DNA of 35,658 bases from HGM04593 sp045644465 (GTDB lineage Bacteria; Bacteroidota; Bacteroidia; Bacteroidales; Bacteroidaceae): the NCBI GenBank assembly GCA_045644465.1, contig JAZRGV010000068.1, positions 1-35,658 of the forward strand, read 5' to 3'. The notes below the pieces were generated by a model that was not told the origin of the DNA, made no database searches, and was given only the letters and a program-made list of their open reading frames with translations. Both the position numbers and the translations under genes were made by a program. Of this stretch, positions 8,114 to 16,167 are shown piece after piece (position 1 is the stretch's first letter; each line of letters starts with the position of its first letter).

Positions 8114-8701
8114 TTATTTTACAAATACCTTTTTGCCGTTAACAATGTAGATACCGGCATTTGTAATCTCCTTAACCTCGCGACCTGTGATGTCATAGAT
8201 AACCTTTGCGCCGTTCTCTGCAACAATGTTCTCGATGCTTGTTACTTTTGCCTCCTCACCGAAAACAACGTTGATGGTCTGACCAAGCATTTCGCTCATG
8301 TCAATGTCGATAGCGCAGTACAAGTTCGCTGCATCCATCTTACCTGTGAGGTTTACAGGAACTGCATCAAGACCTGGGCCTATCCAATCTTCTGCGTTAC
8401 CATCACCAGCTGTGATGTAAATGTTCTGGCTTACTTCAAAACTTTTAATGTTATTATTCTCTGTTACAGCAATGTTGTTTACAACTATATTGCCAACTTG
8501 AATCATACCACCAAGAATAAAGTTGTTAAGTGACAATTTGTATGTGCCGTCTGCGTTCTGCTCAACGACTATTGTTGTCTCCTGTGGCTCTGTGCTTTCG
8601 CCATCAATAGTAACAACCAAGTTGTCTGTGTAGTTTGTTGTCTGTGCCATTGCAACAACTGTTGTAATAGCCATAAAGAATGAAAGTAGAACTTTTTTCA
8701 T
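8114..8701 (-). CDS. Calycin-like beta-barrel protein with T9SS C-terminal sorting domain (195 aa)
   Basis: A signal peptide (1-20, ending AMAQ) is followed by a Bacteroidetes calycin-like beta-barrel domain (about 24-150): YTDNLVVTIDGESTEPQETT, then VVEQNADGTYKLSLNNFIL. Such barrels are thought to bind small hydrophobic ligands, but no ligand can be read here. Residues 153-195 form a compact type A sorting domain with YDITGREV, GIYIVNGKKV and final VK, the signature recognised by the T9SS. The protein should therefore cross the outer membrane and be released or surface-attached. ATG at 8701 (MKKVLL) is preferred over the ATG two codons upstream. It is third in a PCMD/barrel/calycin operon, directly upstream of the T9SS core genes. 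Confidence 0.85.
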   Translation of the reverse strand: MKKVLLSFFMAITTVVAMAQTTNYTDNLVVTIDGESTEPQETTIVVEQNADGTYKLSLNNFILGGMIQVGNIVVNNIAVTENNNIKSFEVSQNIYITAGDGNAEDWIGPGLDAVPVNLTGKMDAANLYCAIDIDMSEMLGQTINVVFGEEAKVTSIENIVAENGAKVIYDITGREVKEITNAGIYIVNGKKVFVK

Positions 8702-8743
8702 AAGCATAAAAAATTAAATTAATAATATTGTGTTTATCTCTTT

Positions 8744-9514
8744 TTAGAATATGTAGTTGAATCCAATATTTCCATAAATAGGTGTCAAGGCAAACGGTAC
8801 ACAACTGTATCCGTTTGGGAATATTCCATTCATACCCCATTGTAGGTTTGCAAAAACTGCGAGGTGGGTATATATCTTATATTCTGCCCCGGCTTGAATA
8901 CCCCAGTGGAATTTTCTCAAGTCGTTGCTGAAATCGTAGGCAGCATTGTTAATTTCCATTTTTACACCAGTTGGATCTGTATCACGAATATATCCGTCAT
9001 ACGCTTCACCATCGAATGTTCCTTTTAGCAAAAGCGATGCATATAATCCGGCCATTACCGTCCAACGTTGGTTTATTGAGTATGTAGCGAGTACCGGCAC
9101 AGAAACATATGTATTGTTTACATGTGTCTTTACGTTTCCTGTAAATCTGCCTTTAATTTTGCCACCATCAATTTCCATATGGTAATTCTTGGTGCTTGCA
9201 TCGGTTGTCATACCCTTTGTGTCAAAGCGCAATCCGGCCTGTACACCCCAATTTGTTCCGTTGAAAATTTTTTGCACACTACCTTCAAGTGAAAGGTTCA
9301 AGCCTGGGTTGAATCCGTTTATACCTCGTATTTCTACAGGAATCGGTAGTGGAGCAGCTCCACCTAACAGATAGCCGGCACCAATTCTTATGTTCCAACC
9401 TTTCTGTGCTGCATCAACAATGTTTATGTCGTTTTCCTTAAGTTCTTTATCTTGTTTTGCTTGTGCTGTAAATGTGAAAGCGACAGCAAGCAATGCTATA
9501 AATATTTTTTTCAT
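8744..9514 (-). CDS. Outer-membrane beta-barrel protein, PorT-like (256 aa)
   Basis: A signal peptide (1-19, ending AQAK) is followed by a roughly 230-residue barrel. It has the family-like WNIRIGAGYLLGG start, several amphipathic strands (WGVQAGLRFDTKG, RWTVMAGLYASLLLKG, FHWGIQAGAEYKI) and an aromatic C-terminus (FNYIF) fitting outer-membrane insertion. No catalytic motif is visible and the function is unknown. ATG at 9514 (MKKIFIALLA) is chosen because the 17-residue upstream extension in the same frame is charged and would hide the signal peptide. It lies 35 bp after the PCMD gene and 42 bp before the calycin-like gene, so the three probably form one transcript and act together at the cell surface. 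Confidence 0.8.
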   Translation of the reverse strand: MKKIFIALLAVAFTFTAQAKQDKELKENDINIVDAAQKGWNIRIGAGYLLGGAAPLPIPVEIRGINGFNPGLNLSLEGSVQKIFNGTNWGVQAGLRFDTKGMTTDASTKNYHMEIDGGKIKGRFTGNVKTHVNNTYVSVPVLATYSINQRWTVMAGLYASLLLKGTFDGEAYDGYIRDTDPTGVKMEINNAAYDFSNDLRKFHWGIQAGAEYKIYTHLAVFANLQWGMNGIFPNGYSCVPFALTPIYGNIGFNYIF

Positions 9515-9549
9515 ACTCTTTCTATTTGTGGTTTTGTGGTAGCTGTATT

Positions 9550-10704
9550 TTATTTTTCTTCCCATTCGATTTTTATCTCATCGATAAACAAAGTGCTACC
9601 TACGGCTCCTTCGAATTTTGCACCACCTTTGCTTGAACTTGCGACAACTGTTATTGCATATTCGTTGTTTTTGAGTTTCTCATAGTCAAAAACCTTATCG
9701 TTTTGCTCCTCGAATGGTATTTCAAATTTTGTCCATTCTGTAGGCTCGCCCGGGTTTTGCATATCTGCGAGAAGAACAATGCGGTCACTTGACTTAATGT
9801 TAGAGCCATCAAGTGGTTTAAAATTATCAGCTTCAACCTCGAATAGAACGGCATAAATGTCGCATACGTCTCTACGGTCTTTTATCTCTTCCTTTTTCTT
9901 GTTTGTAAAAACCTCTCCAGGAGTATATTTGTAATATCCTGTTAATTTTACAGGTTTTGCATTTTCCGGAAGAATTTGTTTTCCAAAGCGTGTCGCTTTT
10001 AATGGCATTAACATTGCTGATGCGCTATTGAAATCGCCAATAAAGATATTACCGGCCGCGATGGGCATACCTGCCTTTTTACCAAAGTCACCGGTGCTGC
10101 AAGTTTTCAGTTTTATACACTTGTCCTTAAAACCATCTTCCCAACTTGTTGTTGGGTAATCAGAAGATTCTTTTGCTTCGCCGGACATCTTGAAACCTAT
10201 ATTTCCTGTTGCCCAAAAGTCACTTCTTATACCATCTTCATTAATTTCGTACCAACTGTTGAAAATATCGGTCTCTACGTTTTCAAAGCTGAAAGGAACT
10301 CCAATTTCAAGAGGTGGCATTTTAATGAATTTGATTGTATAGACTTTCGACCAGTTACCATCCTCTGAATATGTAGTAAAATATAGGAATATACCATTTT
10401 TACTAGTTTTGATGTCGTCTTTCTTTTCGATTCCAGCACCTTGTGTTAGAGAAAATGCATTGATTATTGAATCGTGGCTTATCTCTATAGAGTTGAAATC
10501 AGCCTCCTTCTTTAGAGTAAAAACAACATTGCTGTTGTTGACTTTGAATTCTCCAGTCAATATATCTCTGTTGTTACGGAACCAAGTGCTTGTTGTATCC
10601 ACCGATACAATGTCGCATTCAGCGTTAAGAGCTTCATCCTGAATACAAGAGGAGATTGAGAAAACAGTTAAGAGTAAAAGGAAAATAAAGTATCTGTTTT
10701 TCAT
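9550..10704 (-). CDS. PCMD domain lipoprotein (384 aa)
   Basis: Predicted surface or periplasmic lipoprotein: signal sequence MKNRYFIFLLLLTVFSISS with acylated cysteine at residue 20. After an N-terminal Ig-like region (about 25-135), the C-terminal part (about 140-384) carries features of the putative carbohydrate metabolism (PCMD) family. These are FSFENVE, a DFWATGNIGF block, SAMLMPLKATRFGK, LTGYYKYTPGEVF, DIYAVLFEV and a final LFIDEIKIEWEEK; the family fold is a carbohydrate-binding-module-like jelly roll. Carbohydrate binding is a family expectation, not shown here. ATG at 10704 is preferred because it starts the lipoprotein signal and lies 30 nt downstream of a strong promoter. It is first of three genes, followed by the barrel protein and the calycin-like T9SS substrate. 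Confidence 0.85.
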   Translation of the reverse strand: MKNRYFIFLLLLTVFSISSCIQDEALNAECDIVSVDTTSTWFRNNRDILTGEFKVNNSNVVFTLKKEADFNSIEISHDSIINAFSLTQGAGIEKKDDIKTSKNGIFLYFTTYSEDGNWSKVYTIKFIKMPPLEIGVPFSFENVETDIFNSWYEINEDGIRSDFWATGNIGFKMSGEAKESSDYPTTSWEDGFKDKCIKLKTCSTGDFGKKAGMPIAAGNIFIGDFNSASAMLMPLKATRFGKQILPENAKPVKLTGYYKYTPGEVFTNKKKEEIKDRRDVCDIYAVLFEVEADNFKPLDGSNIKSSDRIVLLADMQNPGEPTEWTKFEIPFEEQNDKVFDYEKLKNNEYAITVVASSSKGGAKFEGAVGSTLFIDEIKIEWEEK

Positions 10705-10734
10705 AATATCTGTTGTCTTTGCAATATATTGGTG

Positions 10735-10768
10735 CAAAGGTAATAAAAAAGTTGATACGATATGCAAA
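10735..10768 (-). promoter_or_regulatory. Bacteroidetes promoter of the PCMD operon
   Basis: On the minus strand TTTG (10765-10768) and TACCTTTG (10735-10742) match the -33 and -7 elements with a 22-nt spacer. The -7 match to TAnnTTTG is exact. The box ends 30 nt before the ATG at 10704. Confidence 0.65.
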
Positions 10769-10861
10769 GTGTGTTGATTTTGATAAGTTTAAGCACAAGA
10801 TATGGCTTTTATGAATTGTTTTGTTTACAAAAAGGACAATCCTTGTTCTTTGTTTCCAAAT

Positions 10862-10891
10862 AAAAATAGGCAAGCGGACTTGCCTATTTTT
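10862..10891 (-). terminator. Rho-independent-like terminator of the SusCD/TlpA operon
   Basis: A perfect 13-bp stem (10862-10874 with 10879-10891) closes a 4-nt CGGA loop. On the minus strand the 3' arm ends in a run of five T, and the hairpin starts 13 nt after the stop of the last thioredoxin-like gene. This is the clearest intrinsic terminator in the window. Confidence 0.75.
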
Positions 10892-10904
10892 ATGAGTGTT
10901 CTCT

Positions 10905-12074
10905 TTAGTCTTTTTGGTCGAGATAATAAAGATCGCCTTCAAGAATCTGTTCAATACGCATCAAGGCCTCGTCGCTCTTCAAATCGCGTGAGATAAGACG
11001 TCCTTCAGGGTCAATGAGCATCATGCGTGGTGTTGTATCTACTCCCAATAATTTGATGTTTGGCGAGTCAGTACCTATAGGATCTATACCTTGAATCCAT
11101 CCTTCGGCCTTGGTTATTGCATTATTCCACGCTGCTTTGTCATTTTCAACAGAGAGACTGATAATTACAAAATTATCCTGCTGCTCTTTTGAAAGGGCAT
11201 ATATTTCCTTTAGTGTTTCGCGTGTCTGCATCGATTTTTCACAGTTGCTTGCCCATATGTCGAGAAGGATGAATTTTCCTCGATAGTCGTTTAGTTTCAT
11301 TGTTTTACCATCTCCCAATGTTATGGTAATATTTGGAACTTCGTTACCAACCTTCAATATACGTGCAAGCACTGCATTGCGGAATGACTGGTAGTAGGGA
11401 TGCTCATGCAATGCTGAAGGAATACTTTTTACCATCTGTTCTGCGTATGCATCGCTGAGGTAAGGCATAACTACTTTGTGCATCATAAGAGGTGTCATCG
11501 CTGATGCATTGTTGTCGATGAGGAAACGTATTCTGTCCGATTCTATTTTTATACGCTCTGTGGCTTCGATGCGTTTTATCTCTTGCTTACCATCTTTGCT
11601 ATCGAGCCACTCCTTGCCATTTTTCTTTTCAAGTGCTTCAATAGCCTTAGCAACTTTTTCGGCTGCATTTAGGTCTATCTGTTTGTACTCTTCGTATAGA
11701 TTATTGGTTGGAGTACCGCTAACCTTGCTGTGGCAAGGATTTACTGCAGATTCGGTGTTAATAAAGACTTTGCCGGGCTCAACAAAAAACTTTATGTCTT
11801 TATCGTTTTCAAATCCGGTAATAGTGTACTGCATAACGGGTGTGTCTGCCGATACTTTGTATTTAAAAGTGTATGTACCTTTCTTTACTTTAGCCTCAGC
11901 TACAATTGTCTTGCGTCCATACTCGTCTGTGGATGTGAGATATACCTTTTTTATGGCTTTGCCGTTAGTGAGCTTGTAGTCGGCTATATTACCGTTTATA
12001 ACGCATAGGTCTTGCGCATATACCGCAAAACAGGCTATAAAGGAAAATATTGTTGCAATGAATCTGTGTAACAT
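10905..12074 (-). CDS. DUF4369/TlpA-like thioredoxin-fold protein with degenerate CEKS active site (389 aa)
   Basis: Exported member of the Bacteroidetes TlpA-like family. A signal peptide (1-21), a DUF4369-like beta domain (about 24-110), a helical linker (about 125-238) and an AhpC/TSA-TlpA thioredoxin domain (about 241-380) can be made out. The active-site stretch reads WASNCEKSMQ, so C278 is kept but the second cysteine is a serine (S281), and the usual WC becomes NC. The cis-proline region is kept (TTP, P349). The missing resolving cysteine argues against ordinary dithiol reduction; a monothiol, isomerase-like or binding role is possible. It is the third of three consecutive paralogues, 12 bp after the CAPC copy, and is followed by a strong terminator. 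Confidence 0.88.
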   Translation of the reverse strand: MLHRFIATIFSFIACFAVYAQDLCVINGNIADYKLTNGKAIKKVYLTSTDEYGRKTIVAEAKVKKGTYTFKYKVSADTPVMQYTITGFENDKDIKFFVEPGKVFINTESAVNPCHSKVSGTPTNNLYEEYKQIDLNAAEKVAKAIEALEKKNGKEWLDSKDGKQEIKRIEATERIKIESDRIRFLIDNNASAMTPLMMHKVVMPYLSDAYAEQMVKSIPSALHEHPYYQSFRNAVLARILKVGNEVPNITITLGDGKTMKLNDYRGKFILLDIWASNCEKSMQTRETLKEIYALSKEQQDNFVIISLSVENDKAAWNNAITKAEGWIQGIDPIGTDSPNIKLLGVDTTPRMMLIDPEGRLISRDLKSDEALMRIEQILEGDLYYLDQKD

Positions 12075-12086
12075 AACTATCTGTTT

Positions 12087-13241
12087 TTATTTGTTTGCAC
12101 TGTCAATAATGTTTTTCAGTCTCTTTACCATTTCCTCGCCTCTCAGCTTAAATTCAACAACATTGCCATCGGGGTCGATGAGGGCTGTGAAAGGCACGCC
12201 TTTTACGGCAAACAGTTTAAGAGCTTCGCTGTTCCAGCCTTTTAGTGTGGATATATGAACCCAGTTTTTGTGTATCAAATTATTTTTCTCAATGCATACA
12301 AGCCAATCCTTCTCTTTGCTGTCGATAGAGTAGCTCAAAACAACAAGGTTATCACTATTTTCGGAGTATGCAAGTACCTCTTTCAAGTGAGGTATCTCAC
12401 GACGGCATGGTGCACACCAACTTGCCCAGAAGTCAATGAAAACATACTTGCCTTTGAAGTCTGATAAAGATAACTCTTTGCCCTCTGGTGTGCGGCCTGT
12501 GATATCGGGAGCTTCTGCACCAACCTTGAGATTGGCTGCTAGAATCTCGTTCTGCAACTCCTTGTACATGCTGTGGCTGTGTTGCGATTTTGGTAGAGCG
12601 TTCAAGAAGTTTTGTACCATCTCTGTTTCAAAAGCTGGCGACATTGAATACTTAATGATATACAATATCACCGGGGAATCGAGATTTCTATATACAAAAT
12701 CCATTATGGCAACCTTAAAATGAAGATTGTTTACATAGAATGTAGGAGTAATGTATTCCAACTCAACTTTTTGGTCGTTTCTTAATTCCAGTGGAATCTG
12801 TGCTTTGGTCTTTTTCATTCGTTCCTTGCTCTCTTCTATGCATCGGTTGTTTATGTCAAGGAACTCCTGATATGTATCGTTCGATGGTGTACCTGTTACT
12901 CTTGCAGCAACGGGGTATGCAGCATCGAATGGTCCTACATTTATCTCGCCCTCTTCAAGAAAAACCTGTATGCTTCCGTTGTCAAAGCCTTTTATGTATG
13001 CGATGACTGGCTTTTCTGGGGCAATACCTTCAAACGTAAAGCGGTTGTTCTCTACTTTAGCTGTTGTAAGAGTTACATGTTGGCCATCAACAACATGGTC
13101 GAGTTGTACCTCTGTTACCATATTTTCGCTATAACATAATTGCGGACTACTCATCTCGCCATGTATAACGAATCTCTTTTCTTGTGCTACAGCAATGGTT
13201 GTCACTGCGAGCATAGCCATTAAAATGAACTTTCTCATCAC
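12087..13241 (-). CDS. DUF4369/TlpA-like thiol-disulfide oxidoreductase, CAPC active site (384 aa)
   Basis: Predicted periplasmic or surface-exposed thiol-disulfide oxidoreductase. The signal peptide (1-20, ending IAVAQ) is not followed by a lipobox. A DUF4369-like domain (about 23-115) and a helical middle (about 120-235) precede a TlpA thioredoxin domain (about 238-382) with the complete motif FWASWCAPCRREIP (C276, C279) and the cis-Pro region KGVPFTALIDPDG. Two adjacent ATGs start the protein (13241 and 13238). It lies 22 bp after the CGPC paralogue and 12 bp before the CEKS paralogue, so the three are co-transcribed. The electron donor is not visible in the window. The family call is strong; the substrate is unknown. 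Confidence 0.92.
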   Translation of the reverse strand: MMRKFILMAMLAVTTIAVAQEKRFVIHGEMSSPQLCYSENMVTEVQLDHVVDGQHVTLTTAKVENNRFTFEGIAPEKPVIAYIKGFDNGSIQVFLEEGEINVGPFDAAYPVAARVTGTPSNDTYQEFLDINNRCIEESKERMKKTKAQIPLELRNDQKVELEYITPTFYVNNLHFKVAIMDFVYRNLDSPVILYIIKYSMSPAFETEMVQNFLNALPKSQHSHSMYKELQNEILAANLKVGAEAPDITGRTPEGKELSLSDFKGKYVFIDFWASWCAPCRREIPHLKEVLAYSENSDNLVVLSYSIDSKEKDWLVCIEKNNLIHKNWVHISTLKGWNSEALKLFAVKGVPFTALIDPDGNVVEFKLRGEEMVKRLKNIIDSANK

Positions 13242-13263
13242 TTATAACTTTTATGTTTGTTTC

Positions 13264-14376
13264 TTACTTTAGACGCTCTTCCAAAAATGCTCTTAGCTCT
13301 TCGTCGCGCAGGCCACTTCCTATAATGCGGTTGTTCTCGTTAAGTATAAACAATGCCGGTACGCCTTTTACATTGTATTGGCGTACAACATCGCAGTCCC
13401 AGCCTTTGAGCGATGATACGTTTATCCAATCCAATCCATCTTTCTCAATGGCTTTCTTCCAACCAACCTTATTGCTGTCCAATGATACACCAATAATCTC
13501 CAGTCCTTTACTATGGAATTCTTGATAAATCTTTCGTAGTGCCGGATTGTTCATACGGCATGGACCGCACCAACTTGCCCAGAAATCGATGATTTTAATC
13601 TTACCTTTAATGGAACTCATTGTTATGAGATTGCCGTCAAGGTCGGGCAGTGTAAAGTCGGGTGCAAGAGCTCCGCCAACGGTCTTTTCCATGCGGTTGA
13701 TACGTTCTTTTATGATAGCTCCGCAATGGGTGGACTTTGCTCCTTCTCCCATAGCTGCATATATCTCTTTTGTTTCGCGGAAGCCCATATCTCGCATTTC
13801 AATGTTCGATAACATTGTATATGCCAAAATTACATTGTCATTCTTCTTAAGAAATTCGTTAGTAAGCGATGCCAACTTTTCCTTTTCGGCGCGCAAGGTG
13901 TCATTCACCTGGCTTGCACTGCGGAACTTCTTCTCTTCACGCATTTTTTTGTAACGCTCTTGTAGGGCAGAAACAATGGCACGCAAAGAGTCCGAAGATG
14001 CCATATGTGCTGCATAGCTTTCATTGAGTTTTCCGCCCTTGATATAAAAATCGTTGTCGTTGCTCAACTTTGCTTTATAGGCTGTTCCCGGTTCGGCAAT
14101 CAGTGTAAATCCACCTGAATATCCTTCGACAACCAATTGGGTAACCATGGGCTCTGCGATATTTGTTTTAAGGGTGAATTTACCCTTTTTAAAGTCGCAC
14201 ATTCCCAATGTGTCTGTTTTCTTTTCGCCCACTCTGGCAAGCATGTAAAGACGTCCCTTCTTAATGCCGTTCACAGTGCCTTTTATTGTTGTTTCTGCGG
14301 CTTGTGTATAGCCCTGTAGCGGTAATGACAGAGCCAAACCAAGGATTATTGATTTAAAGAGATTCTTTGTTTTCAT
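13264..14376 (-). CDS. DUF4369/TlpA-like thiol-disulfide oxidoreductase, CGPC active site (370 aa)
   Basis: Exported oxidoreductase with a signal peptide (about 1-25) and a DUF4369 domain (about 29-115) that starts with IKGTVNGIKKGRLYM. A charged helical region (about 125-230) follows, then a TlpA thioredoxin domain (about 235-370) containing FWASWCGPCRMNNP (C270, C273) and the cis-Pro segment KGVPALFIL. CGPC is the classical reducing thioredoxin sequence. The start overlaps the stop of the PKD-like lipoprotein gene by one base (TAATG), implying translational coupling to the SusCD module. It is the first of three tandem paralogues and looks the most conventional of them. Whether it keeps cargo, receptor or lipoprotein cysteines reduced cannot be told from sequence. 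Confidence 0.92.
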   Translation of the reverse strand: MKTKNLFKSIILGLALSLPLQGYTQAAETTIKGTVNGIKKGRLYMLARVGEKKTDTLGMCDFKKGKFTLKTNIAEPMVTQLVVEGYSGGFTLIAEPGTAYKAKLSNDNDFYIKGGKLNESYAAHMASSDSLRAIVSALQERYKKMREEKKFRSASQVNDTLRAEKEKLASLTNEFLKKNDNVILAYTMLSNIEMRDMGFRETKEIYAAMGEGAKSTHCGAIIKERINRMEKTVGGALAPDFTLPDLDGNLITMSSIKGKIKIIDFWASWCGPCRMNNPALRKIYQEFHSKGLEIIGVSLDSNKVGWKKAIEKDGLDWINVSSLKGWDCDVVRQYNVKGVPALFILNENNRIIGSGLRDEELRAFLEERLK

Positions 14377-16109
14377 TATTCTGTTGTGCTATAAATATCT
14401 GACTTGTACATATATTCATTTACAAATTGCATATCTTTGATGATGCCCCATTGCTTGCCGTTATCGTCTTTGTCATAGAATAATTGTTCAAAATCCTCAT
14501 CGACGTCGGCAGCAGTGTTGAATCTCATTTCTGCTATTGCGCCATTTGTTCCGTTGAATAGGGCGATGCTCAAAATACGTCCAAGATCTCCTGTAAAGCT
14601 AGCACTGTCCTCGGTGCGGAATTTCATCATTGTGATGTCGTAACCGTCAGGCGCAATATAAACAGGTATATTGTCGCCACTTGTTACGTTATAGCGGTAT
14701 ATGGTCTTACCGTCTGAATAGAACAAGAAATTCGTGGTAAACCATGAATTGTATGTAATTGTTGACACATCGCAATTAGGCATAAAATTCTTTAGTTTCT
14801 CAACCTCTATGGTGAATGCTGCTTTTTTCTCTTCACCGGTACTTCTTGTCTTCTCACCGCTGACGGAAACTTGTGACAAAGCGTAACGATAGAACTCTTC
14901 ACTTGATTCATCTTTGAATACAAAGTATGCTTTTTGTGTGTCATAGCTTTCGCGGAAATTGATGTAACCGAGCAACGCTGTCATGCCTTCTGGTGATATT
15001 TCCAATGTTGAAAAGTCTATGTTTGCATCAAGCATAGGCGTTGTTGACATCAAATCCTGGTTTGTGGAACTTGGCTCATCCTGTGCAAAGTCGGTTGAAT
15101 GTTTTGCCGAGTATAAGAAACGGTTGTTGTCTGCATCCCAAAAAACAAAACGATTTTCTGTTATTGTTGCGGCTGTAATGTTGTAGTTACTTTGGTGCTC
15201 CATGTCTCCACCATACATCTCGTAGCTGTATCCAGGCTTATAGAGAGCGTGCAACCAGTTACCAACATATACATCTCCATTTTCGGAGAGAGCTATTCTG
15301 TATATGCTGTAGTTTGACGCATCACCGGTCTGAATCATCTTCTTGAAGACGAAATTATTATTTTCGGGCTTGAATATTTCATTAGCAATGAATTTTACAT
15401 TCATTCCATATGGATTGTATGCTTTTGTACCGCCTTCTTTGTTAAATATGGTCATGGTGTTTGCTTCTCCCTGTTTCCATTGTCCGGTAATTGGGTCTCT
15501 TGCAAGGTCATAGAATGTGGTATATGCCAACCCTACGGCATCGCTGTAGTTGTTTTCGGGGGTTATAGACATTATATCTGAACGGACTTTGGTCTCGTTG
15601 CCAATAATCTCTATATTGCCCAACTTGCGATTGCCTTCATTGCCATGCAGCACAAAAAGACTGTTCTTGAAAATAGGACGTGTCTTAATCTTGAATGATG
15701 AGTAGTGAGAGAGAGTAGTTGTTTTGTCATATATTCTCAAGAATATATCGTAGGACATCTCTTCATTTAATGGCAAATCAAATTCAAGGAAACCTTTTGA
15801 ATGGATTGTATCTTTCACACTTTTACCGCTAGGGTCGGTATAAGTTCTGCACCAATAAAAATCCAAATTGTCAAGATTTTTTTCCAAGGTCTGCTCCAAA
15901 GTTACTTCGATGCGGCGCTTGGTATCATCTTCTGTCAATGCTTGTTGTACCTCAATTATTTTGCCACTTGCAGTCTGTGCAATGGATGGCGAAAATGTTG
16001 CAGAAGTAATTTCGTTCATTGAGTCAAGAGTGTAGTCGTAGTTGCCTTTGTCCTCGTAGCAACCGCTTAATAGCGCGACAGATAACAAGCTATATATTAT
16101 CTTTTTCAT
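14376..16109 (-). CDS. PKD-like family lipoprotein (577 aa)
   Basis: Lipoprotein with lipobox LSGC (acylated cysteine 17) and the typical start CYEDKGNYDYTLDSMNEI of the Bacteroidales PKD-like family found in many SusCD loci. An Ig/PKD-like beta domain (about 25-150) contains ITSATFSPS and LDFYWCRTY. It is followed by a large region with repeating beta-strand blocks (NGDVYVGNWLH, KTIYRYNVTSGDN), which could be a propeller-like fold. It probably sits on the cell surface with SusC/SusD as an accessory binding protein, but no ligand is evident. It begins 58 bp after the DUF4843 gene and overlaps the next gene by one base. Confidence 0.82.
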   Translation of the reverse strand: MKKIIYSLLSVALLSGCYEDKGNYDYTLDSMNEITSATFSPSIAQTASGKIIEVQQALTEDDTKRRIEVTLEQTLEKNLDNLDFYWCRTYTDPSGKSVKDTIHSKGFLEFDLPLNEEMSYDIFLRIYDKTTTLSHYSSFKIKTRPIFKNSLFVLHGNEGNRKLGNIEIIGNETKVRSDIMSITPENNYSDAVGLAYTTFYDLARDPITGQWKQGEANTMTIFNKEGGTKAYNPYGMNVKFIANEIFKPENNNFVFKKMIQTGDASNYSIYRIALSENGDVYVGNWLHALYKPGYSYEMYGGDMEHQSNYNITAATITENRFVFWDADNNRFLYSAKHSTDFAQDEPSSTNQDLMSTTPMLDANIDFSTLEISPEGMTALLGYINFRESYDTQKAYFVFKDESSEEFYRYALSQVSVSGEKTRSTGEEKKAAFTIEVEKLKNFMPNCDVSTITYNSWFTTNFLFYSDGKTIYRYNVTSGDNIPVYIAPDGYDITMMKFRTEDSASFTGDLGRILSIALFNGTNGAIAEMRFNTAADVDEDFEQLFYDKDDNGKQWGIIKDMQFVNEYMYKSDIYSTTE

Positions 16110-16167
16110 ATCAGTCTATTTTTTATGTTTGTATAGTTACGACTGTTTATAGTTTAGTATTTATAAT

